A stretch of 64,000 bases of DNA from MedAcidi-G1 sp002713545. Lineage in GTDB: Bacteria > Actinomycetota > Acidimicrobiia > Acidimicrobiales > MedAcidi-G1. The notes under the pieces are model-generated. The model was not told the origin of the DNA and did no database searches. It saw only the letters and a program-made list of their open reading frames with translations. The stretch covers positions 177,379-241,378 of the forward strand of contig CAXGYF010000001.1 of the NCBI GenBank assembly GCA_964013895.1, given 5' to 3'. The translations under genes and the position numbers were made by a program. Below, piece by piece: positions 52,748-62,074 of this stretch. How positions within the stretch are numbered: the first letter of the stretch is position 1; each line of letters starts with the position of its first letter.

Positions 52748-53737
52748 ATGGAATATTCACAGTTAGGAAGAACAGGATTAAAAGTCTCAAAGATCTGCTT
52801 GGGGACCATGACATTTGGGAATCAATGCGACGAGAAAACAGCTCATGCAATTCTTGATAAAGCGCAAAATGAAGGGATTACTTTTATTGATACAGCTGAT
52901 ATGTATCCAGCTTCAGGAAAAGAAACTATAGGTGATACAGAGAGAATTATTGGCAGGTGGCTTAAAGGAAAACGAGAAGAAATTGTTTTGGCCACAAAAT
53001 TTTGGGCCCCGATGGGTTCTTTACCCTGGCAAATGGGTTCAAGTAGAAGGCATATTTTTGATGCAGTTGACGCTTCGTTGGAAAGACTTCAAACAGATTT
53101 TATTGATTTGTATCAAGTTCATTTTCCTGACTATGAAACCCCTATTGATGAAACAATTGGAGCTTTAGATGATTTAGTCAAAATGGGCAAGGTACGTTAC
53201 TTGGGTTGTTCGAATTATCCTTCTTGGTTGCTTGCACGGTCAATAGGTAGAAGTGAGACACTTAATTTAGAAAGATTTGAATCTGTGCAGCCCCGCTACA
53301 ATCTTTTGTTCCGTCAAATGGAAAGAGAATTATTTCCTTTATGCGAACACGATCGGATAGGAGTCATACCTTATAACCCTCTAGCCGGAGGTCTTTTAAC
53401 AGGACAGCATGAAAGAAGTGCCCCACGAGAAGGTTCAAGGTTTGCTTTGGAAAGCGATCAAGGGGAACGTTACAGGCAAAGGTATTGGCGAGACGAGTTT
53501 CATGACACAGTTGATCAAATCAGGCCAATAGCTGAAAGCGAAGGTATTTCTATGGCTCAGTTAGCGGTTGCATGGGTTCTATCGAAACCATTTGTTACTT
53601 CTCCTATTGTCGGAGCTACCAATCCGACACAGCTCGACGATGCAATAACTGCTGCTGCTAATCCGCTTTCAGAAGAATCAGTGACTAAATTAGATGACCT
53701 CACTAGAAAATATAGAGCTGGAGATGATGAACGCTAA
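52748..53737 (+). CDS. Aldo/keto reductase
   Basis: NADPH-dependent carbonyl reductase, TIM barrel, 329 residues. Catalytic tetrad visible: Asp in FIDTADMY, Tyr in the same segment, Lys in VLATKFWAP and His in YQVHFPDY. SNYPSWLLARSI and PLAGGLLTG fit the YajO/Tas-like subgroup. It is the first of three rightward genes (then an alpha/beta hydrolase 30 bases on and a PhnD-like protein 3 bases after that). Substrate unknown. Confidence 0.9.
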   Translation: MEYSQLGRTGLKVSKICLGTMTFGNQCDEKTAHAILDKAQNEGITFIDTADMYPASGKETIGDTERIIGRWLKGKREEIVLATKFWAPMGSLPWQMGSSRRHIFDAVDASLERLQTDFIDLYQVHFPDYETPIDETIGALDDLVKMGKVRYLGCSNYPSWLLARSIGRSETLNLERFESVQPRYNLLFRQMERELFPLCEHDRIGVIPYNPLAGGLLTGQHERSAPREGSRFALESDQGERYRQRYWRDEFHDTVDQIRPIAESEGISMAQLAVAWVLSKPFVTSPIVGATNPTQLDDAITAAANPLSEESVTKLDDLTRKYRAGDDER

Positions 53738-53767
53738 CAACTTGTCATTTGTTATTAGGAGTAATTA

Positions 53768-54739
53768 ATGGAACAAGAAAAACGTTTGATGGAACAAGAA
53801 GTTGAGTATGCGGGTGTGATTGGTGAGAACGTCGAGATATTAACCCGAAATCCAAAAAATTATTATCAAGTGATCTCAGAAATTGAAAATTGCGAAACGG
53901 TGACAATCGATGGGAAACTCTTTATTCCCGAAACAAACGAACCGCTTCCTCTGGTAATAATCGTTCCAGGAAGTTTAGGGGTCGGACCTAATCATAAAGC
54001 GCACGCTGAAACGTTAGTTAGTGAAGGTTACGCAGTTTTTCTTTTAGACCCGTTTGGGGCTCGATCTGTCCAGTCGACTGTTGAAAACCAGACACAATAT
54101 AGTTTTGCCGCGTCCGCGTACGATCTTTTAGTTACGTATCAAACATTGTCTCAGCATTCTTTAATAGACGCGGAAAGAATTGCGGCCCAAGGACACAGCC
54201 GGGGTGGATCAGCGGTCTTGACGGCTTCAATGCGAAATTTTGCTGATCCGATTATCGGTTCAGGAAGTGGTTTTGCTGCTATTTATTCGGTTTATCCATG
54301 GTGTGGTCATCAATTCAAAAATTCTCAAACCGGTGATACCCAAGTTCGAGCAATTGTTGGAGAAATAGATAACTGGGTTTCAATTAAACAAATCGAAACC
54401 CAAATAGAAGCTATCAATGGAAATGGTGGGAAAGCGGTTATGCATGTCGTGGATGGGGCCCATCACAGTTTTGATCGTTATGAACCCGTGCATCACATGC
54501 CAGAAGCTCGAGTTTCCCCGGAAGCGCCCATACTGTTTCTCGACGATAGCGGAGCGATGATCCACCCGGAAACAAAACAAGCAGATCCAGATTTAGTTGA
54601 TTACGACATTTTCGTACACGCAATGAAACAAGGTTATGGTCGCTTAGGAGCAGATATAGGCGGAATAGATGGTCAGCCTGAAATATTTAAGAAAGACATG
54701 CTCGAATTTTATTCTCAGCATTTAATCCTAGGAAGGTGA
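53768..54739 (+). CDS. Alpha/beta hydrolase, dienelactone hydrolase-like
   Basis: 323 residues. LPLVIIVPGSLGVGPNHKAHAE near residue 58 forms the oxyanion region, nucleophile serine in GHSRGGSAV near 142, and the catalytic histidine in VDGAHHSFDRY near 234. The acid residue was not assigned. No signal peptide. AGGAG lies 6 bases before the ATG. Its stop is 3 bases before the PhnD-like gene, suggesting translational coupling and shared function. Confidence 0.82.
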   Translation: MEQEKRLMEQEVEYAGVIGENVEILTRNPKNYYQVISEIENCETVTIDGKLFIPETNEPLPLVIIVPGSLGVGPNHKAHAETLVSEGYAVFLLDPFGARSVQSTVENQTQYSFAASAYDLLVTYQTLSQHSLIDAERIAAQGHSRGGSAVLTASMRNFADPIIGSGSGFAAIYSVYPWCGHQFKNSQTGDTQVRAIVGEIDNWVSIKQIETQIEAINGNGGKAVMHVVDGAHHSFDRYEPVHHMPEARVSPEAPILFLDDSGAMIHPETKQADPDLVDYDIFVHAMKQGYGRLGADIGGIDGQPEIFKKDMLEFYSQHLILGR

Positions 54740-54742
54740 TGG

Positions 54743-55546
54743 GTGAGTGACGGGGTAGCAGGTCTTTCAATGTATGACTGGCCTGAAGTTCAAAAACACA
54801 ACGACGCTCTTTGGGAGATGATCGTCCAAAGTTTTAAAAAACGAAACGTAACAGCACCACAACATTTGACACGCGAAAAAGACCATTATGAAATTTGGTT
54901 AGCCACCGATCTTATTATCGGGCAAACATGTGGGCTGAATGCTATTCGTGAATTGCAAGGACGAGTCGAAGTTTTAGGCGCTCTTGACTACGGCTTAGAA
55001 GAATGTCAACCAGGACAATACAGGTCAGTCATAGTATGTCGTGTAGACGATGAAGCTCAGGGGTTTGACGATTTCGTTAACAAAACCGCTGCGATAAACA
55101 GCGATGATTCATACTCCGGTTACGGAGCGCTACTCGCAACTGTTAACCCTTTTGTCGAAAAAGGAAAGTTTTTCGAAAAAACTATAATTTGTGGTTCTCA
55201 TCGTCAATCAATGAAAGCGATAGCAAATAAACAGGCAGATGTTGCAGCGATAGATGAAGTTGTTTGGAACCTCGCGTTTGATTATGAACCTGAAGTTGAG
55301 GCTTTAAGAGTCATAGGAAAAACTCAACCGATGCCCGCGCCACCACTTATAACCAACTGGTCTAACAATTCACTACGACACGTTTTAAACGAAGCCATAG
55401 AAGAAGCAGTTTCCTTGTTAGATGAAACAACTAAATCAGCATTACAACTGTACGGATACAAACATATGGATCTGGTTGACTATGAACCGATCTTAAGACA
55501 ATTAAATGAGATCAAAGACCCACAAAAAATTCTTGGAATCGACTAG
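54743..55546 (+). CDS. PhnD/SsuA-family periplasmic-binding-like protein without a signal peptide
   Basis: 267 residues of the phosphate/phosphonate-binding PhnD type: ATDLIIGQTCGLNAIRELQG, INSDDSYSGYGALLATVNPF and CGSHRQSMKAIANKQADVAAIDEVVWNLA are the family pattern (NxxDSxSG and SGSHRxS). It begins MSDGVAGLSMYDWPEV with no signal peptide or lipobox, so it is predicted cytosolic, unlike ABC transporter binding proteins. No transporter permease is adjacent. A GTG start follows GGAAGG. Co-located with an alpha/beta hydrolase and an aldo/keto reductase. Confidence 0.8.
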   Translation: MSDGVAGLSMYDWPEVQKHNDALWEMIVQSFKKRNVTAPQHLTREKDHYEIWLATDLIIGQTCGLNAIRELQGRVEVLGALDYGLEECQPGQYRSVIVCRVDDEAQGFDDFVNKTAAINSDDSYSGYGALLATVNPFVEKGKFFEKTIICGSHRQSMKAIANKQADVAAIDEVVWNLAFDYEPEVEALRVIGKTQPMPAPPLITNWSNNSLRHVLNEAIEEAVSLLDETTKSALQLYGYKHMDLVDYEPILRQLNEIKDPQKILGID

Positions 55547-55588
55547 TTGACCACTGCACAGAATGCCAAAAAATTTTGATTAAAGCAG

Positions 55589-55662
<74 letters not shown>

Positions 55663-55725
55663 TTTTGCAGGAGTCTACGGTCAACACCAGTTTTCCGTCG
55701 ACTTCCACGGTCTTAAATTTTCTTG

Positions 55726-55816
55726 CGGAGAGGGAGGGATTCGAACCCTCGAAGAGCTATTAAGCCCTTACTCCCTTAGCAGGGGAGCGCCTTCAACCTG
55801 ACTCAGCCACCTCTCC
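55726..55816 (-). tRNA. tRNA-Ser (GCU anticodon)
   Basis: 91 bases on the minus strand, with the long variable arm of serine tRNAs (TAAGGGCTTAATAGCTCTT region). Acceptor GGAGAGG pairs with CCTCTCC; anticodon stem CTCCC/GGGAG with loop CTGCTAA gives GCT. CCA not encoded. Confidence 0.97.
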
Positions 55817-55876
55817 TAACAATCTGATGCTATCGGGTGACAGAGAGGCAGAGAAAGTAACGGTAGGATCATTTGC

Positions 55877-55961
55877 GGAGGGTTGGCAGAGCGGACGATT
55901 GCGATGGTCTTGAAAACCATTGATCCTCACGGATCCGCGGGTTCAAATCCCGCACCCTCCG
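55877..55961 (+). tRNA. tRNA-Ser (UGA anticodon)
   Basis: 85 bases. Acceptor GGAGGGT pairs with ACCCTCC, discriminator G; anticodon stem ATGGT/ACCAT with loop CTTGAAA gives TGA; long variable arm GATCCTCACGGATC. The genome continues with CCA (55962-55964), so this one may carry an encoded CCA, unlike the others here. Confidence 0.97.
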
Positions 55962-55977
55962 CCATTATTTTTTTAAA

Positions 55978-56907
55978 TTATTTACCTATACGACCACGAA
56001 GTTCATCAAGCCACGAATCAGCTTTTTCAGAATCGACTGTTGCCCTATCTTTAATTGTTCTATCTCCACCAGCAGCAGGATAAGAACCCAAAAATTTGAC
56101 CGAACCATTTTTCATATGAAGATTCTTCAGACAATCAGCAACAACCTCATCAGATATATGACCCTCAAGATCAATAAGGAAACAATAATTACCTAAACCT
56201 TGTTTTGTGGGCCTTGACTCTAAACGAGTCAAATTAAGAGAACGAGCAGCAAACTCTTGAAGAATTCCTAATAAGCTTCCGGGCCGATCAGCATCTTGAA
56301 AAACAACAATCGATGTTTTGTCATGACCAGTAGGGTTTGGGACCCCATCGGATGCAACAAGAACAAAACGAGTCTCATTATCAGAATGATCTTGAATTCC
56401 GTTAACTAATATCTCCAAACCGTAAGCATCAGCCGCACGCGCGGTCCCTATGGAAGCAAACCCTTTCTGCGAATTTTCTGAAATGTGTTTGGCTGCATCA
56501 GCTGTAGAATTTGCCGCTTCAGTTACAGCATTTGACAAATTAACAGAGAGCCAATCTCGGCACTGGGCGATCGCGTGAGGAAAAGATAGAACATTTGTGA
56601 TCTCATCTAAAGTGGTGTTAGGTAAAGCAAGAAGATTTAATTCAATACCTTCAACAACTTCACGTTGTATTAGCAAGTCAGCATCAAAAGTCAGAGTGTC
56701 TTGAGTAATATTTACACTTCCCTCGATTGAATTTTCGATCGCTACGAAACCAAGATCAGCGTCACTATTAGAAACTTGTTTCAACACTTCAGGAATGGAA
56801 CTAACGCTAACTAGGTCAAGTTCTTTCAAATCAGGCTGATTTAAAAGAGCGTGTTCTGTAAATGTCCCAGCGGGACCCAGGTAAGCAAGACGTTTATTTT
56901 TAACCAC
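55978..56907 (-). CDS. pheA: Prephenate dehydratase
   Basis: Converts prephenate to phenylpyruvate for phenylalanine. About 309 residues from GTG 56907; the frame stays open another 48 codons, but that extension is not PheA-like and overlaps the divergent neighbour's start. AYLGPAGTFTEHALL near residue 7, the catalytic ETRF motif near 206, and a C-terminal ACT domain (about 215-290, DRPGSLLGILQEFAARSLNLTRLESRPTK) for feedback control. No mutase domain, so a separate chorismate mutase must exist. Confidence 0.92.
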   Translation of the reverse strand: MVKNKRLAYLGPAGTFTEHALLNQPDLKELDLVSVSSIPEVLKQVSNSDADLGFVAIENSIEGSVNITQDTLTFDADLLIQREVVEGIELNLLALPNTTLDEITNVLSFPHAIAQCRDWLSVNLSNAVTEAANSTADAAKHISENSQKGFASIGTARAADAYGLEILVNGIQDHSDNETRFVLVASDGVPNPTGHDKTSIVVFQDADRPGSLLGILQEFAARSLNLTRLESRPTKQGLGNYCFLIDLEGHISDEVVADCLKNLHMKNGSVKFLGSYPAAGGDRTIKDRATVDSEKADSWLDELRGRIGK

Positions 56908-57015
56908 GTAATAAGGATAGTGAAGTATCAAGCAATGGATCGAACAAATTAAAGAAGAGATTTTTAGGTTTTTAAAAAACGATTTATTGTAAAAAAATTT
57001 CCGTACCCTATATCT

Positions 57016-57738
57016 GTGAACCAAGACACAAATCGCCTGTATTTCAAACAACTTCTTTCTGGTAGAGATTTCGGAAACACAGATAATTTAGCTAAACAAA
57101 TGGTCAACTTTGTTTATCTAATAGGAGATAAACAAACGGGTGAAGCCTTAATAGTTGACCCCGCTTATGACGTAACAGCACTACTAGACATACTTGAAGA
57201 AGACGACATGCAATGTAAGGGTGTTTTAGCGACTCATTACCACCCCGATCATGTTGGTGGCTCAATGATGGGTTACAACATTGTTGGAGTTAAAGAATTA
57301 TTAGAACGGGTTTCAGTCCCAATTCACGCTCAGAAAGAAGAAGCCGAATTCATAACAAAAGTTACTGGTCTTGAAAGCAAAGATGTAATGGAACATTCAA
57401 GTGGTGACATAGTCAAAGTTGGTGAAATCGAGATTGAGTTGATACACACGCCTGGACATACACCTGGTAGTCAGTGTTTCTTAGTCGAAAACAGACTTGT
57501 AGCGGGCGACACTCTGTTTTTAGAAGGTTGTGGACGAACTGATTTACCTGGTGGAGATCCCGCTGCTTTGTATCACAGTTTGCATCATCGTTTATCAAAG
57601 GTTCCAGATGAAGCAACTCTTTTCCCGGGACATTTATACTCGCCTGAACCAATGGCACTAATGGGTCAAACAAGGCAACAAAACTATGTTTTTTTACCAC
57701 GCTCTGAAGAACAGTGGTTAACAATGTTTGCTGGTTAA
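57016..57738 (+). CDS. Metallo-beta-lactamase-fold hydrolase, glyoxalase II-like
   Basis: 240 residues. The zinc motif is THYHPDHVGG near residue 77 (HxHxDH), the second metal histidine in IHTPGHTPGSQ near 139, Asp in VAGDTLFLEGCGRTDL near 161, and the last histidine in LFPGH near 206. This is the hydroxyacylglutathione hydrolase-like subgroup; bacteria without glutathione use such enzymes on other thiols or persulfides. GTG start. Divergent from pheA, 28 bases before the AcuI-type gene. Confidence 0.87.
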   Translation: MNQDTNRLYFKQLLSGRDFGNTDNLAKQMVNFVYLIGDKQTGEALIVDPAYDVTALLDILEEDDMQCKGVLATHYHPDHVGGSMMGYNIVGVKELLERVSVPIHAQKEEAEFITKVTGLESKDVMEHSSGDIVKVGEIEIELIHTPGHTPGSQCFLVENRLVAGDTLFLEGCGRTDLPGGDPAALYHSLHHRLSKVPDEATLFPGHLYSPEPMALMGQTRQQNYVFLPRSEEQWLTMFAG

Positions 57739-57765
57739 TATAAGAGTTCCAAGACGGAGGATTTA

Positions 57766-58752
57766 ATGTTTAAAGCTTTACTTGCTGAAAAAAATGAAGA
57801 AGAAATAAATGTAGAAATACGTGAACTTAGTGACGAGGATTTGCCGGAAGGCGATGTGTTAATTGACGTTGAGTTTTCAACAATTAACTACAAAGACGGT
57901 TTAGCGATTACGAATAAATTACCCGTAATACGTTCATGGCCTATGGTGCCGGGAATCGATCTGGCCGGAACTGTTTCAGAATCAGAACGTAATGACATAC
58001 CAGTAGGTAGTTCTGTTGTAGTTAATGGCTGGGGTATAGGTGAAGACCATTGGGGAGGTTTCAGCCAGAAAGCGAGAGTAAATGGTGATTGGACGGTGCC
58101 TCTTCCGGAAGCGTTTACCACAAAACAAACTATGGCAATAGGGACAGCTGGTTATACGGCGATGCTTTGCGTTCTTGCTTTAGAAGATCATGGGGTGATT
58201 CCAGACTCTGGCCCAGTTCTTGTAACAGGTGCTGCAGGAGGGGTGGGAAGTGTTGCAATTAGCATCCTTGCGAATCTTGGATATGAAGTGCACGCTTCGA
58301 CGGGAAGAGCTGAAGAAACTTCGTATTTGCAAAATCTTGGCGCGGTAGGAATTATAGATCGTTCAGAATTGTCAGAACCTTCCAAAAGACCTTTAGCGAG
58401 GGCGCAGTGGGCGGGAGCAGTTGATGCTGTTGGTAGTCATACGCTTGCAAATGTATTAACGACCGTTATGGATGAAGGCTGTGTAGCTGCATGCGGGAAT
58501 GCGCAAGGAATGGATCTTCCAGCGAGTGTTGCCCCATTCATTTTACGAGGAGTCACTTTGCGGGGTGTCCACTCCGTTTATGTCCCTAGAGAAAAACGAA
58601 TAACAGCGTGGGAACGCTTAGCGAAAGATCTAAAAATAGAACATTTAGAAGAAATGACCAAAACGATTAACCTTGACAAAGTAATGGAAACTGCAAATGA
58701 AATTACTGACGGTCAAATCCGCGGTAGAACTGTAGTTGATTTAAACAGTTAA
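57766..58752 (+). CDS. acuI: AcuI/YhdH-family acrylyl-CoA reductase (NADPH)
   Basis: Reduces acrylyl-CoA to propionyl-CoA; in marine bacteria it detoxifies acrylate from DMSP or 3-hydroxypropionate routes. 328 residues of the zinc-less MDR fold: FSTINYKDGLAITNKLPVIRSWPMVPGIDLAGTV, GWGIGEDHWGGF and the cofactor loop VTGAAGGVGSVA. The YhdH/AcuI signature NYKDGLA and GVxLRGVxSVxxP-type segment RGVTLRGVHSVYVP are present. AGGAGG-like GGAGG precedes ATG. Assignment of exact substrate is by family only. Confidence 0.85.
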   Translation: MFKALLAEKNEEEINVEIRELSDEDLPEGDVLIDVEFSTINYKDGLAITNKLPVIRSWPMVPGIDLAGTVSESERNDIPVGSSVVVNGWGIGEDHWGGFSQKARVNGDWTVPLPEAFTTKQTMAIGTAGYTAMLCVLALEDHGVIPDSGPVLVTGAAGGVGSVAISILANLGYEVHASTGRAEETSYLQNLGAVGIIDRSELSEPSKRPLARAQWAGAVDAVGSHTLANVLTTVMDEGCVAACGNAQGMDLPASVAPFILRGVTLRGVHSVYVPREKRITAWERLAKDLKIEHLEEMTKTINLDKVMETANEITDGQIRGRTVVDLNS

Positions 58753-58758
58753 TCTTTG

Positions 58759-58842
58759 TGCGCGAAGGGGGACTTGAACCCCCACGTCCTTTCGGACACA
58801 GGAACCTGAATCCTGCGCGTCTGCCAGTTCCGCCACTCGCGC
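58759..58842 (-). tRNA. tRNA-Leu (CAG anticodon)
   Basis: 84 bases on the minus strand with a long variable arm (GTGTCCGAAAGGACG region). Acceptor GCGCGAG pairs with TTCGCGC (one G-T); anticodon stem CAGGA/TCCTG with loop TTCAGGT gives CAG. CCA not encoded. Only 6 bases downstream of the acuI-type stop. Confidence 0.97.
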
Positions 58843-58966
58843 CAGAGACTTTGAAAAGGTTAACCCCATCTTCTCGTTTGTTCCACAAATTTTGTGTGAC
58901 GAAAGCTATCTACCAATCCGAAGTAACATTTATTTATAGAAAATATTTTCAAGTTCTGGTTTTAAA

Positions 58967-60100
58967 ATGGCTAAAAAAATAAAAGAAAATTCTTATATAA
59001 GTGCAGCCGGAGCGACTCACATTGGTCAAGTAAGACAAACAAATCAAGACAATTTTGCTTCGCGGACAGGAATACATGTGTTGGCTGATGGGATGGGTGG
59101 GCACCAAGGAGGTGAAGTTGCCTCTTTAGAAGCAACTTCAACAATTATCGAAAGTGGGAAAATCAATTCAGTCGCAGACATGGTGAAATCCGTTTCAAAA
59201 GCAAATCAGGCGATTATAAAAAGATCTAAAAAAGATGAAACTCTTTTAGGAATGGGGACAACAGTTTGCGTTTTAACAGAAATTTTGGGAAGCGATGGAG
59301 AGATAAAAATTGCCATTGCGAATGTTGGAGACAGTCGCGTATACCGGCTTGGAGGGTCTGAGTTAACGCAAGTAACACTCGACCACAGTTTGGTTGCCGA
59401 TTTAGTAAGAGCCGGTGAGTTAACGCAGGAAGAGGCATCGCGACACCCTCAACGTAATATTTTGACTAGAGCTTTAGGAATCGAACAAGATCTTGTCATA
59501 GATACATGGGAATTAACTCCAGTACCTGGTGACCGATACTTACTCTGCAGTGATGGATTATTTAATGAAATAGATGATGACAAAATTGCTGAGATTCTTA
59601 TGGAAGATGAGGAATTGGAAAAAATTGCGCAAAAGTTGGTTAATCATGCTCTACAAGCCGGAGGAAATGACAATATAACTGCTCTAGTTTTGTCAGTTAC
59701 AGAAGAGACGAAGCACGAAAAAGAAAATTGGGTTTTAAATGAAATGGTTCCATACCCGGCGCTCAAACCTTTACTTAATCAATCAATTGATCAAGAGATA
59801 AGAAACTTTGACTGGAAACCAATTGCAATATGCTTGTCGACTTTGCTCCTAATTATTTCTGTATTTACTGCAATAGGTCTATATGCGAGAAATGGTTGGT
59901 TCGTTGGAGAATATAATGGTGGTGTAGCAATTTTTAAAGGGCAATCTCAAGGGGTTCTTTGGTTTGAACCTACTGTAGAAAGAAAAACGCAAATTTCGAT
60001 TCTGGATTTATCAGAAGAAACTCGACAGATGGTAGTCAACTCAATTTCAATGGATTCTTTTGAAGAAGCAGAACGATTTGTGAAAGCTATAAAAAATTAA
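58967..60100 (+). CDS. PP2C-family Ser/Thr phosphatase (PstP-like), membrane anchored
   Basis: Dephosphorylates targets of the PASTA kinase. 377 residues. PPM metal motifs: Asp28 in NQDNF, Asp41-Gly42 in LADGMGGHQGGEVAS, NVGDSRVYRL near 122, LLCSDGLFNEI near 189, and GGNDNITALVL near 229. One membrane segment (about 287-310) then about 65 outside residues, the PstP layout. Directly upstream of pknB (60-base gap). In other actinobacteria rodA, pbpA, pknA separate them and FHA genes precede. Confidence 0.93.
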   Translation: MAKKIKENSYISAAGATHIGQVRQTNQDNFASRTGIHVLADGMGGHQGGEVASLEATSTIIESGKINSVADMVKSVSKANQAIIKRSKKDETLLGMGTTVCVLTEILGSDGEIKIAIANVGDSRVYRLGGSELTQVTLDHSLVADLVRAGELTQEEASRHPQRNILTRALGIEQDLVIDTWELTPVPGDRYLLCSDGLFNEIDDDKIAEILMEDEELEKIAQKLVNHALQAGGNDNITALVLSVTEETKHEKENWVLNEMVPYPALKPLLNQSIDQEIRNFDWKPIAICLSTLLLIISVFTAIGLYARNGWFVGEYNGGVAIFKGQSQGVLWFEPTVERKTQISILDLSEETRQMVVNSISMDSFEEAERFVKAIKN

Positions 60101-60160
60101 CAATAAAAGTAAATATTTGATACATACACAAACTCAATTAGATAAGTAGAATTATTTTCC

Positions 60161-62074
60161 GTGGCTAATCAAGAACCAACGGTGTTCAATGACCGTTATG
60201 AACTTCATAGACAAATTGCAAGAGGCGGAATGGCCGACGTTTTCCTCGCTCGCGATTTGTTACTAGATAGACCTGTAGCAATTAAAGTTCTTTTTGATCA
60301 ATTTTCTAAAGATAAGCAATTTGTAGAGCGTTTTCGTCGAGAAGCACAAAGAGCAGCTAATTTAAATCACCCAAACATAGTTAGTGTTTTTGATTGGGGA
60401 GAAGAAAGTGGCACATATTTCATTGTTATGGAATATGTAGAAGGCCGGAGCTTAGCTGAAATAATTAGAACTGAAGGCTCTATACAGCCTGACAAAGTCG
60501 CTGAAATTTCTTCTGAAGTTGCTGCTGCATTAAGTTTTGCCCATAGAAATGGGATAGTTCATCGCGACGTAAAGCCAGGAAACGTATTAGTAGCTCCCAA
60601 TGGTCATGTAAAAGTTGCAGATTTTGGCATTGCTCGCGCATTAGCAAATGTTCAAAGTGAATTAACTCAAGCAGGGACAGTAATGGGTACAGCAACCTAT
60701 ATCTCACCTGAACAGGCTCAAGGTATAGAAGTTGATCCGAGAAGCGATCTTTATTCCTTAGGAGTAATGATTTATGAAATGTTGTCAGGTCAGCCGCCAT
60801 TTACAGGTGAAACACCTGTAGCGGTTGCCTATCAGCATGTGCAAGATAGCCCTGCTTCGCTCAGAAGCGCGGGTGTTTCCGTAGCGGAGTCGCTTGAAGC
60901 GGTAACAATGAAATTGCTAGCAAAAAATCCTGTGAATCGTTATCCGACTGCGGAAGATTTAAGGAGTGATCTACGGCGTTATCAGGAAGGGGCCCATGAT
61001 TTAAGGCCAAGTAATCCATCTGGGGTGACTGGTAGAACAGTTAAACAACCCGTTCATGTCTCTCCTCAATCGAAAAAAATGAGAGTTAGACGAGATGACG
61101 GATTCAGAAGAACCGCTCTTTTTACGGTTTTTATGGGTCTATTGCTGGTTGTTTTTGGGTATCTTGTGGTTCAATTTCTTGACACCATAGGGGTGGAAGA
61201 CAGTGATAACACCCCCGCACAGTTGAGCATGTCAGAAGTACCAAATTTAATTGGTACACCACTTGATGAAGCAAGAGAAATACTTCGCGAAGCGAAACTA
61301 AGTGTTCAAATGGACTACCAAACAAATATTGACTATTCGGAAAATACAGTTTTTGATCAAGAGCCAAGAGCAGGAGCAAAACTCGAACAAGCTGAAACCG
61401 TCAGATTATGGGTTAGTAAGGGAACTGGGCCAATGACACTTATAAAAGTCATTGGTGATTCTGTTGGAGACGCTGTTCGAGATCTGGAAGCAATGGGATT
61501 AAGAGTTGACACGCTAGAACTTGAGGATCCAGTGCAACCAGCAGGTCAGATTATCGATCAGAACCCTGTAGCTGGTTCAGAAATAACACCCGGAACAAGG
61601 GTTATTTTGTTTGTTTCAAAAGGACCTGCCGTTGAACAAATTCCTGATCTTGAAAACCGTCCAGTTTTAGCTGCAATGAACATAATTTCACAACTTGGAT
61701 GGCTTGCTTCAACTTCTGAAGAACCAAGTGAAATAATTCCTGCAGGATTGGTCATAAGAACCGAACCCCCAGCTCAAAGTAAGTTGTCTCCAGGAAGCAG
61801 GGTGGAAATCATTATCTCATCCGGTTTGCCTGTAATGATCGTGCCTTCAGTAACAAGCTTGCTTGAAGATTCAGCTGTTCAAATTCTTGAACAAGAAGGT
61901 TTTCAAATAAATCTAATAGAAGAATTGTTGCCCAGTGAATCAGTAAATGATGGAAGAGTGATAAGCCAAAGTCCGCAACCAGAAATTGAAGCTGAATTAG
62001 GAACAATTGTGACGATTGTTATCGGCAGATCAGAGATAATTCAACAAGACCCGGTTCCAACTCAAAGCCCGTAA
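60161..62074 (+). CDS. pknB: PASTA-domain Ser/Thr protein kinase (PknB-type)
   Basis: Membrane kinase coordinating cell-wall synthesis and division. 637 residues. Kinase domain about 13-275: glycine loop GGMADV, Lys42, catalytic HRD at 134-136, DFG from Asp154, TGTATYISPEQ activation segment. Membrane segment about 318-340. Four PASTA repeats (about 358-625) with the typical x-VPxLxG-start and hydrophobic-VSxG ending (VPNLIGTP, LWVSKG, LFVSKG, IIISSG, VIGRSE). GTG start. Its stop touches the convergent trpG stop. Confidence 0.96.
   Translation: MANQEPTVFNDRYELHRQIARGGMADVFLARDLLLDRPVAIKVLFDQFSKDKQFVERFRREAQRAANLNHPNIVSVFDWGEESGTYFIVMEYVEGRSLAEIIRTEGSIQPDKVAEISSEVAAALSFAHRNGIVHRDVKPGNVLVAPNGHVKVADFGIARALANVQSELTQAGTVMGTATYISPEQAQGIEVDPRSDLYSLGVMIYEMLSGQPPFTGETPVAVAYQHVQDSPASLRSAGVSVAESLEAVTMKLLAKNPVNRYPTAEDLRSDLRRYQEGAHDLRPSNPSGVTGRTVKQPVHVSPQSKKMRVRRDDGFRRTALFTVFMGLLLVVFGYLVVQFLDTIGVEDSDNTPAQLSMSEVPNLIGTPLDEAREILREAKLSVQMDYQTNIDYSENTVFDQEPRAGAKLEQAETVRLWVSKGTGPMTLIKVIGDSVGDAVRDLEAMGLRVDTLELEDPVQPAGQIIDQNPVAGSEITPGTRVILFVSKGPAVEQIPDLENRPVLAAMNIISQLGWLASTSEEPSEIIPAGLVIRTEPPAQSKLSPGSRVEIIISSGLPVMIVPSVTSLLEDSAVQILEQEGFQINLIEELLPSESVNDGRVISQSPQPEIEAELGTIVTIVIGRSEIIQQDPVPTQSP

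Noticed and set aside
56908..57051. N-terminal 48-residue extension of the prephenate dehydratase frame
   Set aside because: Not PheA-like, overlaps the start of the divergent metallo-hydrolase gene, and the family's opening segment starts at the GTG at 56907.
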